Assembly: GCA_026770025.1 (NCBI GenBank)
Contig: JAMXDE010000005.1
Location: forward strand, 1,178,001 to 1,242,000
Length of the DNA: 64,000 nucleotides
Source: Craspedostauros australis
Lineage: Eukaryota; Bacillariophyta; Bacillariophyceae; Mastogloiales; Achnanthaceae
Direction of reading: 5' to 3'
Under the pieces are notes generated by a model that saw only the letters and a list, made by a program, of their open reading frames with translations, had not been told where the DNA came from and ran no database searches. Positions 11,001 through 21,227 of the stretch are shown here, piece by piece. Made by a program: the position numbers and the translations under genes. Position 1 is the first letter of the stretch. Each line of letters starts with the position of its first letter.

Positions 11001-11549
11001 CCTGCTGGCACGTGTTCGTTGCTCCTTGCCGTTGTCCTCGTACGCGCTGTCGCTATCGCTAGAGGCATCTGCGTAGCCCCCAGCAACAACAGCATTGCAG
11101 CGACGAGGGAGCCTCGCTGGTGGGGTCGGCGCGACAGGTGGTGCAACGTCAGCTGCAGCATGGGGTGGCGCGTTCACGATAACGCTCACCACTGCTCCAT
11201 CGCCGACACCTCGTCCCTCCGAACGCACCTCGACATGGGAGTCGTCGTAGACGCATCCGTTGTTGTCGAGGATGTGAACGTACACGTGCAGCTCGCGAGC
11301 GTGCGCGTGCATACCGTTCGGGACGAGGTTGCCATCCGCTGCATGCATCGGCTTCACATCCATCACTCGCGTGATGGTGCTCTGCTTCCTCAACGTAGCG
11401 GACGGCTTGTTGGGCAACAGTTGCTCTGCAGTCGGCAACAGGAATCCCTTCGAATCGAAGGGAGCAGACACAGGGTGAGCACGTGGTTTCTTACTGGGGG
11501 AGGGGTTGGCATCGTTGGAGAGGGCCTTGGGGGTGGTAGAGAGAGGCAT
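8037..11549 (-). CDS. Putative DDD/E-type transposase of the TIR element (1170 aa)
   Basis: Single open frame of 1170 codons starting at ATG 11549. The N-terminus is basic and low in complexity. A CNRCGAAM cysteine pair lies near residue 615. The catalytic-looking core follows: VVLDHK (about 695), ILQSDNACCF (about 779) and SMLDTHFAY (about 825), which I read as a D-D-D-type RNase H-like triad. The C-terminus is rich in K, E and Q. I recall proteins with the same SDNA...Y and D-HF pattern from oomycete and cnidarian genomes, annotated as hypothetical. The role as transposase is inferred from the core pattern and from being the only gene inside a TIR-bounded element. No introns are needed. Superfamily not determined; Sola is a candidate because of the 4-bp duplication. 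Confidence 0.75.
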   Translation of the reverse strand: MPLSTTPKALSNDANPSPSKKPRAHPVSAPFDSKGFLLPTAEQLLPNKPSATLRKQSTITRVMDVKPMHAADGNLVPNGMHAHARELHVYVHILDNNGCVYDDSHVEVRSEGRGVGDGAVVSVIVNAPPHAAADVAPPVAPTPPARLPRRCNAVVAGGYADASSDSDSAYEDNGKEQRTRASRNRRGGQFGHDPEEAGNWRRDAIVDVIAVLGSNLDPELLHHMPKKGFVLAGTHDRTIWSYVKQMWSVLSSALWTVLLPEEDMPTCQMEQVLTYIRSNVELPPVMLASNLYTLGLLGESESSRTVRAALAMSAPYALCTTILERHAHGLSEEQKARMLPKRDIVTQSQASTLRRYYDMLSHGESIPPKVLQYRVRACDLSAVASFLVTTATYKAGLSHTVQYGGVKFENVPVFDRGSTTIEQLFGMYTSTTNSPVGMPAFTTMTHLLTRKSKIKTGLSSFESYFWMATEKLKQAISRLVDLLKAKYEADEEEQNDANDKSDSDNDEPDDVIAPHVRTADSLLHALELLVVFLKWEFTASHMQLQCDDPMHSAAFALTTKKEKKKATSTSTNQRKPRTNKHKRKKTTTITNDIPIITNDIPVTTASEQPRKVCNRCGAAMRFVDDRFVPFVTMLKDNELAEHTDELQSMLAAAPGFSDEIVNYMAHKVRAKVQFRQIAFYQSELNEKPERAYVVLDHKQKILTTGQSEAQQEYWGKKGMSLLGAMVITCRNDIFTYQFIDIVVGRRPTQDTLQVGGLLDILQKTVKDILPSVTEIILQSDNACCFASHEHIALITSVLNKNLATRKAAKIIAWIYTEAQTGKSMLDTHFAYITRVLRKYVQSGKDIKTPFQLFLALKAGNIAGTTTVLVNASSLQGNITTLPGAPKRRFRANGQQVRQTHEVKHDDDQARLVAASGITEDVVVKSAEWDGWIINQLGVVAVHTCKSDKLPITSESFRKTDKTRKLGRTAAESKGLAFGKAIQDGQQHLPSDHTTAPQDQTAETEHPPLAVQGWASKTTRKPAELPDYIADKLKDISEASAKDPKNRPSEHEAHEQLMDDNRTKTDWYVQLHANPMLVKASLSAAYNAKQRKDKKEATLIKAEANTNPTSKVAASEIVAIHNAPAATEEEQREEALQREEEELENQRWCDAHTAKVNAESEAVLDDGTEIL

Positions 11550-11662
11550 GATGTAGCTGTTGGTGTAGAGTAGTGTTGTTTGCTAGTTCGATGTGATGGT
11601 GTGCACTGGTCTGAGCCGAAGTGAGGACAGGAGAGCATGGGATGATGAGTGGACCATTCGTT

Positions 11663-11796
<134 letters not shown>

Positions 11797-12121
11797 GTCT
11801 GACGAGAACGGGCATGGAGCGAAAGGGCGAGTGTGCAGGGCATTGGCGAGGACAGTTGTGAATGGAGCCAAAGTGTGGCGCGATTTTGCGAAATGATGGA
11901 GATGATGTGTTTTGTGTCATGTGTTTTGTGCCATGTGTTTTGTGACGAGCAGAATGCAGAATCAGGTGCCACATGCTAACGTGTAATTAACGCGTACCAA
12001 ACGACTGAGACCTTCGGAAGCAAGTCCGTGACTGATCACCTCACGATAAATACATGAGAACAGCATAGAACCTTCGACGAAAAACCACGGGTTTTGTGCT
12101 GTTGGATCCACGCGACTAGAA

Positions 12122-12293
12122 TGAACATATAGATCGATCCATAAAACTTAAACCAGGATATACATCAAAAATCGATCGGTTAATTATTTGTAAGAAAATT
12201 ATAAGGATTAAGAATATGTGCTTGGTTTGGATATCGAAGATGAAAAGTTAGAATGCCCGTTTCAAACGAGTGGTCGACTCACTCGGGGGGCTC
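12122..12293 (-). repeat. Right terminal inverted repeat
   Basis: Inverted partner of 6186-6356. The outermost 37 bases are identical to the left end when reverse-complemented. It is followed directly by ATAG, the right copy of the target duplication. Confidence 0.9.
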
Positions 12294-12403
12294 ATAGAGC
12301 TGCTGCACTCATCTACCCCACATTCCACTTGTACCTCAACTTCGTTCATCACAGCCAGCCCTGTGCAAGATTCTTAGATTTGTGTTACATCTATTGAGTG
12401 ACC

Positions 12404-15400
12404 ATGTCTTTGGATCATGCTTTCGGAGGCAATGGTGACTTGTGGGAGGATGATGACAGCAACGGAGGCATTGATCCAGACAATCTAGACTTGGAACTAC
12501 TTGATAGAGATGCTGTTGTCCATCCTTCGGATGACAACACAGTCATTTGGACCCCTGAAGACTTTGATCTGGACGATAACAATGATGACACTAATGGAGA
12601 TGAGTTGGACGCAACGGATCCCAAGAGTAGCACCTCCAACTCCAACAGCAACTACCTCATGGCAGAAGAGAACAAAAATGCAGCTTCTACGGAGGAAAAC
12701 AACACCTTGAACACCAACAATGCCAATTCCACTCCTACAATTGCACCTGCATCCACCCACAACAACAAATCGGATGCAGCCAAGCTGGCAAGCATGAACC
12801 TCAAATGGAAGCTGCAGACAGGGGTGGACGAGAAGCATCGTGTCACAGTGGGAGAGGCCCGTGCAGACAGCAAGACAATCATGAACAAGGAGATTGTGCA
12901 CATCCAAAAATCAATGCAAGATCTCACATTCAGCAAACGACCAACACCAGATGATATTGTTGATCTTGTCTTGGGTCCCACATCTCAGCTGTTCAGAGAG
13001 GTGTTTTCACGGGGTGCCACAAAGATGACGGCATTGGAGTACCTGCAGTTCATGGTTGCATTCACCACACAATCAACCTTCTGTACAAGCACCAAAAACA
13101 TGTACAAAATGGGCCTGCTCAGCACCAAAGAGGGGTCCCCAAGCAAGTCCGAATACACTGGTTGGTGGCGCAAAATCAATGAAGACGGCAACAAGACTGA
13201 ATCCAACCCCCACTACTTTTGGCAGGATCTCCAGATTGAGTGCAATCACACAATGAAGCAGCTAATTGTGACAGGCATGGCCGACAAACGCACTGTGACA
13301 ATTGATGATGATAAAGTGCACTGTGGGAGCAACAACACATTGCACAGTGGTATCGCCCGGCACAAGCATCCGAAGCCCAACAGATGGGGGTGAGTTGTAC
13401 TGTGTGCATACTGCGCTTTTGGATCATGCGGGTGAATGTATGTGTTGCTTGTACAATTGTCAATCATTTCGAATCTCACACATTCCACATACATGTCTGC
13501 ATCCCTCTCTTTCTTGTCGAATTTCGTTTCTTCCCTATCTCTTGAACTTGTGAAATCTCCATGCAAAGATTCACCATTGATACCTTGGCAATGACAATGT
13601 CTGGGGTCCCTTGCGGAGTCCAAGTCATCCAGGAAACCAAGACAAACACTGCAAAGGATCTGATCAAAACCCAATTTGCAACCACCAATGGTTTGCGGAA
13701 CACAGAAGTTCTCTGTGATCGGGGATATGGCTCTCTCAAGCTCACACAGGGTCTTGTTGAAGGCGGAGCGGACCTCCAAGGCACTCACAAGAGGGCTTCA
13801 CACATGCCATTTGTCAATGGAACATACAGGACCAACCCAAACCAACTCAAGATCAGTGTGACAGAACCCACAAGACTCTTCCTTGCCACCTCCAACAAGG
13901 TGAAGGGCGCAACCTACTGTTGCTATGGTCTCCGAGACAATGGAAAGATGATCATGATGGCAAAGACGGGGGCTGGAAGGTTTGACTGGGATCTCACCAT
14001 GGCAAAGGTGAAAGAGGAGATCATGTACCTTCGCCACGTTCAAGCCAAGCGCACGAATCACCCAGATCTTCTGGCTCATCCAGAGAAGTTCCCAGAGTAC
14101 TTCTCTGCAGCTGTCGTGAACCTGGAGAAGTCTCCTGCTGCGGTGCTCGCAATTCAAGCCAGAGGCAATGCAATTCAAGCCATCCAGAATGCACCGAATG
14201 ACCCAGATGCAGTCAAGGCAGCCGTCATCCTTGCTGAACAAGCCTCACAGGCAGCAGACAACGCGGAAGACAAGGCAAGGATGAGATGGGCACAGAAGAT
14301 TCGTGACCTTGATGTTGTTGGGATGACCTGCGAACAGCGAGATCCACTTTGGTTCATGTTGCGAAAGTTCTGCTTGACGAGCTCCACCGTCCACAACATC
14401 ATCAACGTGGTCCTGGCCAGCACCGAGTGGTGCAAGGAGACGAATGGTCATGTTCTCAATCGTCAGGCATGGGAAATCATTGCCACATTCATGGGCATCG
14501 ACGTTGAGGCCAGAAAGCAACAAGCCCACGTGGAGATCGGAACAGGTGAAGTCAAGAATCGGGCACAGGAGCGATTCAATCTCCTCACAGATGATGCCAA
14601 AGACTCAAAATCCATCGAGCAAACAATCACCCAAGTTCTTCAGAATCGCGACAATCCTCCTGTCGACTGGCTGCTCGAGGATGTGACTGAATTGGTGGTG
14701 CTCTTCTGTGGCGGGTTCAAGCCAAAAACAGCTGACAGTATCTACAAGAAGCTCAAGACTGTGATCCAACGACAGCAGAAGCTGGATCGCCGGTATGTTG
14801 CCATGACACCAAAGACCATGGAGGCAATCTACAAGGCAAGATTCCCCAACTCTGGCAAACTTCCGGCAAAGGGTGAAATGATGAAGGCATTGGTGCGGCA
14901 TGACAAAGCATCCATTACTTTGGCTCATGACAATCTGGAGGTGGACAGTGGCGACGACGATGTTGAAGGCAGCAGCACCAGCAATTTCGCCCGCTTCCCA
15001 TCGGCCGACAATGGCGTTGGCATCGACTCTCTGGCTTCCCTTCCTGTTGAAGTCGATGTCATGCTTGCCACCGGACACAATGATGAAGGTGACACCGAAG
15101 GCATCAGCAACAATGATGTGAGTGACAACAAAGAGGACGGAGGCATGATGGCACTGAAGGAGGCCTTGGTGAAACAGGCACTGAAGACGTGGTTCATGAA
15201 GCCTTTCGCTGGCGAGGAGCAACGTGCCACCAGACTTGGCCACACCAATGAGCAGCCACTCATGAAGAAAGCTGAGAAGATATCGAAATTGACTGGAGAT
15301 CCTAGCTGTGTGAAGGCCGCATACACAGCAGGGTTGGTGCATCACGGTGACAAGCCCTATGCTCGATCGTCCGTTGACTTTCTCGCGGTTGTCGGAGACA

Positions 15401-17184
15401 GCACCAAGGATGAAGATGATGAGGTCTTTGTTGTCGAGATGAAGACCAGGGCCTCGCGCAAAACCAAGGAGGAGGAGAAGGAGCATCAATTGTCGGTGAA
15501 ACACAAATACCAGCTGGATCCAAACTTGCATATCTTTGCAGATTCAGAGAGCGGCATCTTTCGGGCATTGATCCGCAAGGAAGGTAAAAGACTCCAGTTG
15601 CTCCATCATGCCTTCGTCTACGGTGTCAGCGGAGCACTCATGGTGATTGGTAAGTTCGATGGCATTGGCATTCACTGTGTGTGATGAGATCCGGTCCATG
15701 CTGCTTCCGCCAATGCACGATGTTCGCATGCTTTTGACACCATACTAACTCATTGCTCACTCTGCTACTTGTGTTATTTGATTGGAACGGCATGGCAAGC
15801 AGGTGACAGCGGGGCCGAGATCCTCAGATCTGTTGCGACCAGATTCACGCCTGCATTGATGGAAGCCTATGCCTTGGTGCTTGACGATCTGTACAAGCTT
15901 GTGATCAAGTTTGCATACGAAGAAGATTCACCGGGACGAACTCCATCTGAAGATCTCATGAGGCAGTTCATGTCATCCAATCCGGGCAGCGGCAACTTTG
16001 AGGGCAAAGGCTCCTACCTCCCGAACATGTCAGAGGATGACCTCTTCCATCAGCTCATGATGTGGAAAGGATGTGAAAATCTCACCTTCCCGGTCCCTCG
16101 TGTCAAGACCTTCCTTCCAAAGATGGCAGCAAGATGGAACATCATGAAGGGTGGTTCCGATATCATGTCAAGATTGATGGAACAGCACAAGGTGAAGCCC
16201 CCAAAAGTCTCCTTCCAATGCGTACTTGTGTCACGTCTGATGCAACTGATGATGACGCTTGTGCACAAGCTAATCCAGATCACGGACAACAGGGCAATCG
16301 AGACAAATGCAGATCTCGATCGATCACCATCGTTGATCCATCTTCGGAACAAGATGAACAAGAAGTGGTGCTACTGTGACTCCCTTGGTGCCATCACCAA
16401 ACGCCTATCTCACCACTTGGCTGTGGCATGGACTCAAACCCGACTGGCACGTGAAACGAATGACCAGGAGAGGCTCAGAAAAATTGAAGAAAACCTCAGT
16501 CTCCCCAGTGGCGTCAAATCATGCCATGGTGGCGAGTTCAAATTGAATGGGGCGCCAGAGACTCGGCAGCCATTGCTTGCCATCCTTGGTAAGCCCCCAG
16601 CTGAGAGGACTGCATCAGAGGCATCCTTTGTTGAAAGCTTGTACAAAGGGGACCATACCCTTGTGACAGTTCCCAACAAGAAGAGAAGCTGTGTGGTATG
16701 CAACCTGCAAGTCACAACATATTGTACAGGATGTCATCTCACAGTCTGTGGAGTGGGCACAAAGGCAAAGTCTGCATGGATGGAGACATGCGGCATCTCA
16801 AGTCATGTGGCGATGTTGAAGGCATCCACGAAAGACGGGGTCCTGGTGATTCCCAACACATGCCATCGCATCCTGCATGGCACAAACACCAAATGGTGCA
16901 CGAAGGTTGGGAAAGGATTGAAGAAGGCTGCTCAACCTGCAGTCGTGGCAGTTCAGAACAGTCACGAACCAGCTGAAGAAGCTGGAACAGATGGCAGGGC
17001 AGCGGCAGCAGCAGTAGCACAAGTAACCCAAGAGGGTGGAGATGACGAACAGGATGAAGAAGAATCGCAAGCAAGGAGGGAGGCAGACAACAGGAAGGCC
17101 GCGGCAGAGATGAAGAAACGAGCGGCAGCTCAATTTGCCGCTGAACAGAAGGCTCGCAGCAAGAAACGACACCGCACAACCTGA
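12404..17184 (+). CDS. PiggyBac-like transposase fused to a PD-(D/E)XK nuclease domain, three exons
   Basis: Exons 12404-13389, 13569-15649 and 15803-17184 join in frame to 1482 aa. Donors are GTGAGT and GTAAGT; acceptors end AAAG and GCAG; introns are 179 and 153 nt. After an acidic N-terminus comes a DDE-like core with TIDDDK (about D301) and VLCDRGYGS (about D379) followed by GTHKR, which resembles the piggyBac (DDE_Tnp_1_7) layout. A second domain follows with an ATRLGHTNE helix (about E890), SSVDFL (about D932) and VEMKTR (about E952, K954), the pattern of a YqaJ/lambda-exonuclease-like PD-(D/E)XK nuclease. Near the C-terminus CVVC...YCTGC...C (from about 1319) matches the cysteine-rich DNA-binding domain of piggyBac enzymes. 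I found no TTAA-flanked terminal repeats, so element or domesticated gene is open. Start ATG 12404 has an ACC context. Confidence 0.78.
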
Positions 17185-17789
17185 GAGCACTCTAGAGAGA
17201 TCAAAGCCAGCAGTAGGGAAAAGCAGCATCAATAGCATATCAGCTCACCTACGCAGATGCAACAGATCTGTGCCAGAAGACAGACAATGACACGAAAATC
17301 AAACGGATTATGAACGCGAAAGGCAAACTACGGAAATGAAATTAACACGTGAATACACGCGAAAGGCAGACCAAAAAAATAAAAATTAACACGTGAATAC
17401 ACGCGAAAGGCAGATGAACAAAATGCTCTCGACTGAGATCGTAAGAATTATAAACTCGAGAAAACAAAGAAAACAATTTGTAAACGCAAAGTAGCGAAAA
17501 AAATCGCAAGGTTACTATAGAGCATCTCATGATCAGGAAAACAATTTGAGCAAATTGGAAACAATCCATCACAGCATCTCCAAAAAAAATGAATCGGATC
17601 TCCTTGAATGAGGTCCAACACAACACAACTCTCTGCTCATCAAGGAAAACAAGAATGTGAGACTTGTCGCGCCAAACCGAAAACACAAACGATGGTGTCA
17701 CAAGTCATGCTCCAGAAAAACATGACAAGATGATAATACAATGAAATGAAGAGATGCTAACTAAGTAAATAAATGGCCACCTATCGATG
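17185..17789. other. Region 3' of the piggyBac-like gene with a 31-bp direct repeat
   Basis: No gene is supported. The only clear structure is a 31-bp sequence starting AATTAACACGTGAATACACG that occurs at 17340-17370 and again at 17384-17414. Each copy contains TTAA, the piggyBac target sequence, but no matching inverted copy was found on the left. Confidence 0.5.
17340..17414. repeat. Pair of 31-bp direct repeats, 44 bp apart
   Basis: Two identical copies start at 17340 and 17384, separated by 13 bases of A-rich sequence. A shorter related piece (ACGCGAAAGGCA) lies just upstream at about 17310-17325. Lies about 160 bp after the piggyBac-like stop codon and may be part of its terminal region. 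Confidence 0.85.
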
Positions 17790-18050
17790 TGGATGGCATG
17801 TTGTGTGATGGCATGGATGGCGATGGCTGCTCCAGTTGACGCGGACGTCTGCTTCATTCGGTGTGGACGGCATGCTGTGTGATGGCATGGATGGCGATGG
17901 CTGCTCCAATGAATGTGGACGTCTGCTTCATTCGGTGTGGACGGCATGCTGTGTGATGGCATGGATGGTGATGGCTGCTCCAGTTGACGCGGACGTCTGC
18001 TTCATTCGGTGTGGATGCCTGTTTCAATCGATGTGGATTGCATGCTGTGT
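17790..18050. repeat. Minisatellite, 74-bp unit, about 3.5 copies
   Basis: Units contain GGCATGGATGGCGATGGCTG and GTCTGCTTCATTCGGTGTGG. The spacing between equivalent positions is 74 bp (for example the GGACGGCATGCTG at about 17868 and 17941). The last copy decays into a related ATGGATG-rich sequence up to about 18095. Open frames in it are repeat-made and not called as genes. Confidence 0.9.
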
Positions 18051-19728
18051 GGATGCATGAATGCTTGGATGGAGATGGCATGAACGAATGGATGTGGATG
18101 TGATGATGAGGGGCTGGCCTTTCCAGACTGGTTTTGTGCTGTGGATGTTGTTGTTGTGTTTGTCTTTGCTGGTGTGGTCACTTTCGTTGTTTCTTTCGTC
18201 ACCGCTTTGTCGTCGCTTTCGTCGTTTCTGTGCTCTCGGCTTTTTGCCTTCTGCCCATCCTGCCGCCTTGATGTGCAATGGACATGAACAATGACGCAAG
18301 CCCATGCCGAAACAAGCCAAGTTCCTTGTTGTGGGCCATCCAAAACAGATGACTTTCATTGGCGCAGAAACTGACACAACTGTCCAACCCAGAACCTGGA
18401 TACCACGAACTGTCGTTGCAGACACCAAAACGACTCTTTATACATAACGAAGTGATTTCGCAGTTTTTTCAACGCCTCGATGAAATTTGTTTGAAATCGA
18501 GTGTAACATGTGGAAGACGTCTCATGCTGCTTGAACACAATCAAAACACGACCGAGATGGACGCCGAGCGCAACCAGAGGAGAGGAATCGGAACCATCTC
18601 ATCTACACGTGGAGGACGACCGTCCTCCCGCATGTGTCAGTCTGAACGTCGACTTCCATGTAGACGTAGCAAAGCAACCATGGAGCCAACTGTACTAAAG
18701 TAATATAACAGAAATATATGGATTGCTGTTACCATTATCAATCTTCCACATGCACAGGAGAAGTATAGATCAGCTAGTATTGAAGGAGAGGTATTGGTGT
18801 ATTATTCATGCTCGCGTCAAGTGCTGCATGAGTGTGCTTCAATTTTGGCACTAGTATGTAAAGCACAGCAACCAGAAGTGAATTTGCGGTTGCAACGTCC
18901 GTATGGCCGTTGAGTGGATTGTTGCCGGTGGTCGATCATACAGCTGAAGAGCAAATGGTAGTGCAGAAAGTCAGTAGTAGAGTATATCACAAGATATGTG
19001 CACTATTGGGTTGGTGTGTAGCATGCGTTGCATGTGTAATACCATGTCAGTTCATGCTGTTATTGGAGCTGGATGCGATGTCGTATGTTGACTAGAGTTC
19101 GGCGTGTAGGTTTTGGTCCCCATGTAGCGAATGCTACTCTGAGTATGACCGCAGCCTTCCGGCATCGAACCAGTCCACCGGTTGTACCGGCTTTTGACGA
19201 ATCTTTCCCAACTCCATGTTATGCACTTCCTGATCCCCCGGGGCAGGACACCCCGCAGACGCACCAGCGCAACAATCGCCAACGCAGGAAGGCCCAGGGC
19301 GGGAGGGCGAGGCAAAAAGGAAGAGAGGAGATCAGCAGTGAAGTTTCATGCAGTACTGTGCGCCGTGATCATGCGACGACAGTGACTGATGAATTCCTGT
19401 GATCTTATGTGCTTGTGTTGTGACTTTCTGATGTTGGCCTTGCATGGTTGTTGTTGTTGTTGATAGTTCCAGTAGGTCTGCCCCTATTAGGCCTAGTGTC
19501 AGGAAAGGGCAGTGTGCCATCTGTTCGTTGATTGGCCTGTTTGAGTACCATACGTGGGTCGTGCATCCAGCCTGTTGAGTCGATCGGGTCAAACACTCTG
19601 ATGTAAAAGCCTGCTTGATTGATGATTCGTGATGTATCGCGTAGAGCAAAAACCGTGTTGTTTTGACGCAGTGGGGTGTCATGTTTGCGTTGGGGTCTGT
19701 TTTTTTGGGATTTTGACCCCTCCTGAGA
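18051..19728. other. Gene-free stretch
   Basis: About 1.7 kb with only short open frames on both strands and no recognised domain. I looked for tRNA-like arms around 19150-19200 and found no complete cloverleaf. A short (GTT)n run sits at about 19448-19462. Confidence 0.4.
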
Positions 19729-19845
19729 GGCCAAAATTCTTCCTTTAAAGGCAGGCCTGCCTTTGAAGGAAGAATTGGGGCCCTCTGACCCCCCCCGATC
19801 TTCCTTTGAAGGAAGGTGCACTAGGAAAGCTTCCTTCAAAGGAAG
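19729..19845. repeat. Cluster of palindromes on the core CTTCCTTYRAAGGAAG
   Basis: Three inverted repeats in 117 bp. The first is a 54-bp near-perfect palindrome centred at 19755/19756 (arms of 27, about three mismatches, centre GGCAGGCCTGCC). The second, at 19800-19815, is an exact core except for the central pair. The third is at 19830-19845 in the opposite phase (TTCAAAGGAA). The copies can pair with each other as well as fold alone. Could be a folded MITE remnant or a multi-site protein-binding array. Confidence 0.85.
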
Positions 19846-20609
19846 GAAAAAACTCACCATGGATATCCATGCAATCATATTTCGATACAAGGAATTAACG
19901 CGCCTCCCTGCAGTCCTCCCCTTGCAGTTTCATCGGCATCGACTCAAGACCAAAGATCACACGCGTGTAATAAATCTCAGTATCTTCTCCCCATCGTCTT
20001 GGGCAGACAACAACAGAATAGAGCACTGTCCTCACCGAATCTCGAAAAACGGGAAAGATCCGAAGGATCTGTGCATAGGATCCAAAGGCAGCTTCTCCGG
20101 TGCACGTCTGTATGCGCGTGCATTGTCGCATACTTGTCAGCGTTTGGATTTCTAGCCTCTTTGATCTTGTCTGGATTCCTTCCCGATGTCCTCCTGACAA
20201 GGTGACACTCGATGGGACTCCCCAGATACTACACGGCCGGTGACACATCCAAAGTACATCCCAGTTCGTCGTTTCTGGTTCCTTCCGTGCCTTTCTCACT
20301 TGAGGTGGTTGGGAATTATTGGTTGAAAGAAATATAATACGTACTCGACGGTTTTCAGCATCTCGGAGACGGATCGGCAGTAGGACACCTATTGCAATGG
20401 CTGTAGAATCGTATCCAAAACCAATCCAACCTCCAACTTCCAACCCTCCAGCGCCGCTTGCCTGTTCGATCGCCTGTGCGCTCGCATCGCCCGTATCTCC
20501 GATAATGAATTGAGGCACATGTCTTCACATCCTCACAAAAAGCAAACCTGCATTGATTCGCCCACCAAACCCCAAAAGACAACCAACCAACCAACAAACA
20601 AACAACACC
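19846..20609. other. Upstream region of the CIA30-like gene
   Basis: No gene is supported. The last 60 bases before ATG 20610 are A/C-rich with repeated CCAA and CAAA units, as in many highly expressed genes of small-genome algae, and are probably 5' untranslated sequence. Open frames on the minus strand (about 19895-20518) show no domain. Confidence 0.4.
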
Positions 20610-21227
20610 ATGAAGCTCTCCGTTTCCTCTGCCATCGCTGGCACCCTCATGGGCATGTTCTCCACCGCCAGCGCCGACGTCCTCTTGCAGGACTTCACCA
20701 GCGGCGACAGCGGCTGGGAGTTCAAGAGTGACGATGTCATCCCTGGTGGAGAATCCGACGGCATCCTCCTGGCGGGAGGCGATCGTACCTTCTTTGATGG
20801 GACGGTCGTGGACCAGCCATTCATCGGCGGACCAGGATTCGTCAAGGCCGTTGGCATCAAGTCCTTCCCCAACATCGCTGGCTGCGCTGCCATCGAGGTC
20901 ACCATGAACCCCCTCACCAGCTACGAGGGATACTTCGTCGCCTTCGGAGATACTCCTCCGACTCCCGATATGCCAATTCCATCCGAATGGCGCACCGCCA
21001 TCCCTGTCTTTGAATCAGGCGAGAACAGATACAGCATCCCATTCCACCAGTTCAGCAACGCCTGGGACTTTGCCACCGGCAAGATCATCACCCCATGCTA
21101 CGCCGACTCAACTGTCTGCCCAACCACAGCTGTGCTGTCCAACATCCAGTTCATGGAGATCTGGGGCCAAGGAGTCGAGGGACGTTTCGTCACTGAACTC
21201 TTCAGCATCAAGGCAGTCGGTTGCTAA
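20610..21227 (+). CDS. Secreted CIA30-like (NADH:ubiquinone oxidoreductase intermediate-associated protein 30 fold) protein
   Basis: 205 aa, single exon, start ATG 20610 in a CACC context. Residues 1-22 form a signal peptide (MKLSVSSAIAG..., cleavage probably after SAS-A). The mature part starts LLQDFTSGDSGWEFKSDDVIPGG and later has GGPGFVKA and a final FSIKAV strand. This matches the jelly-roll CIA30/galactose-binding-like family, in which W, D-D-V-GG and the last strand are conserved. In other organisms the family includes complex I assembly factors, but a protein with a secretory signal and no organelle presequence is unlikely to act there. Cysteines at the end (CYADSTVC, VGC) suggest disulfides. 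The exact function is unknown. Confidence 0.75.
   Translation: MKLSVSSAIAGTLMGMFSTASADVLLQDFTSGDSGWEFKSDDVIPGGESDGILLAGGDRTFFDGTVVDQPFIGGPGFVKAVGIKSFPNIAGCAAIEVTMNPLTSYEGYFVAFGDTPPTPDMPIPSEWRTAIPVFESGENRYSIPFHQFSNAWDFATGKIITPCYADSTVCPTTAVLSNIQFMEIWGQGVEGRFVTELFSIKAVGC

Noticed and set aside
19130-19210. tRNA-like T-arm (GGTTCGATGCC on the minus strand)
   Set aside because: No acceptor stem, D-arm or anticodon arm could be paired at the right distances.
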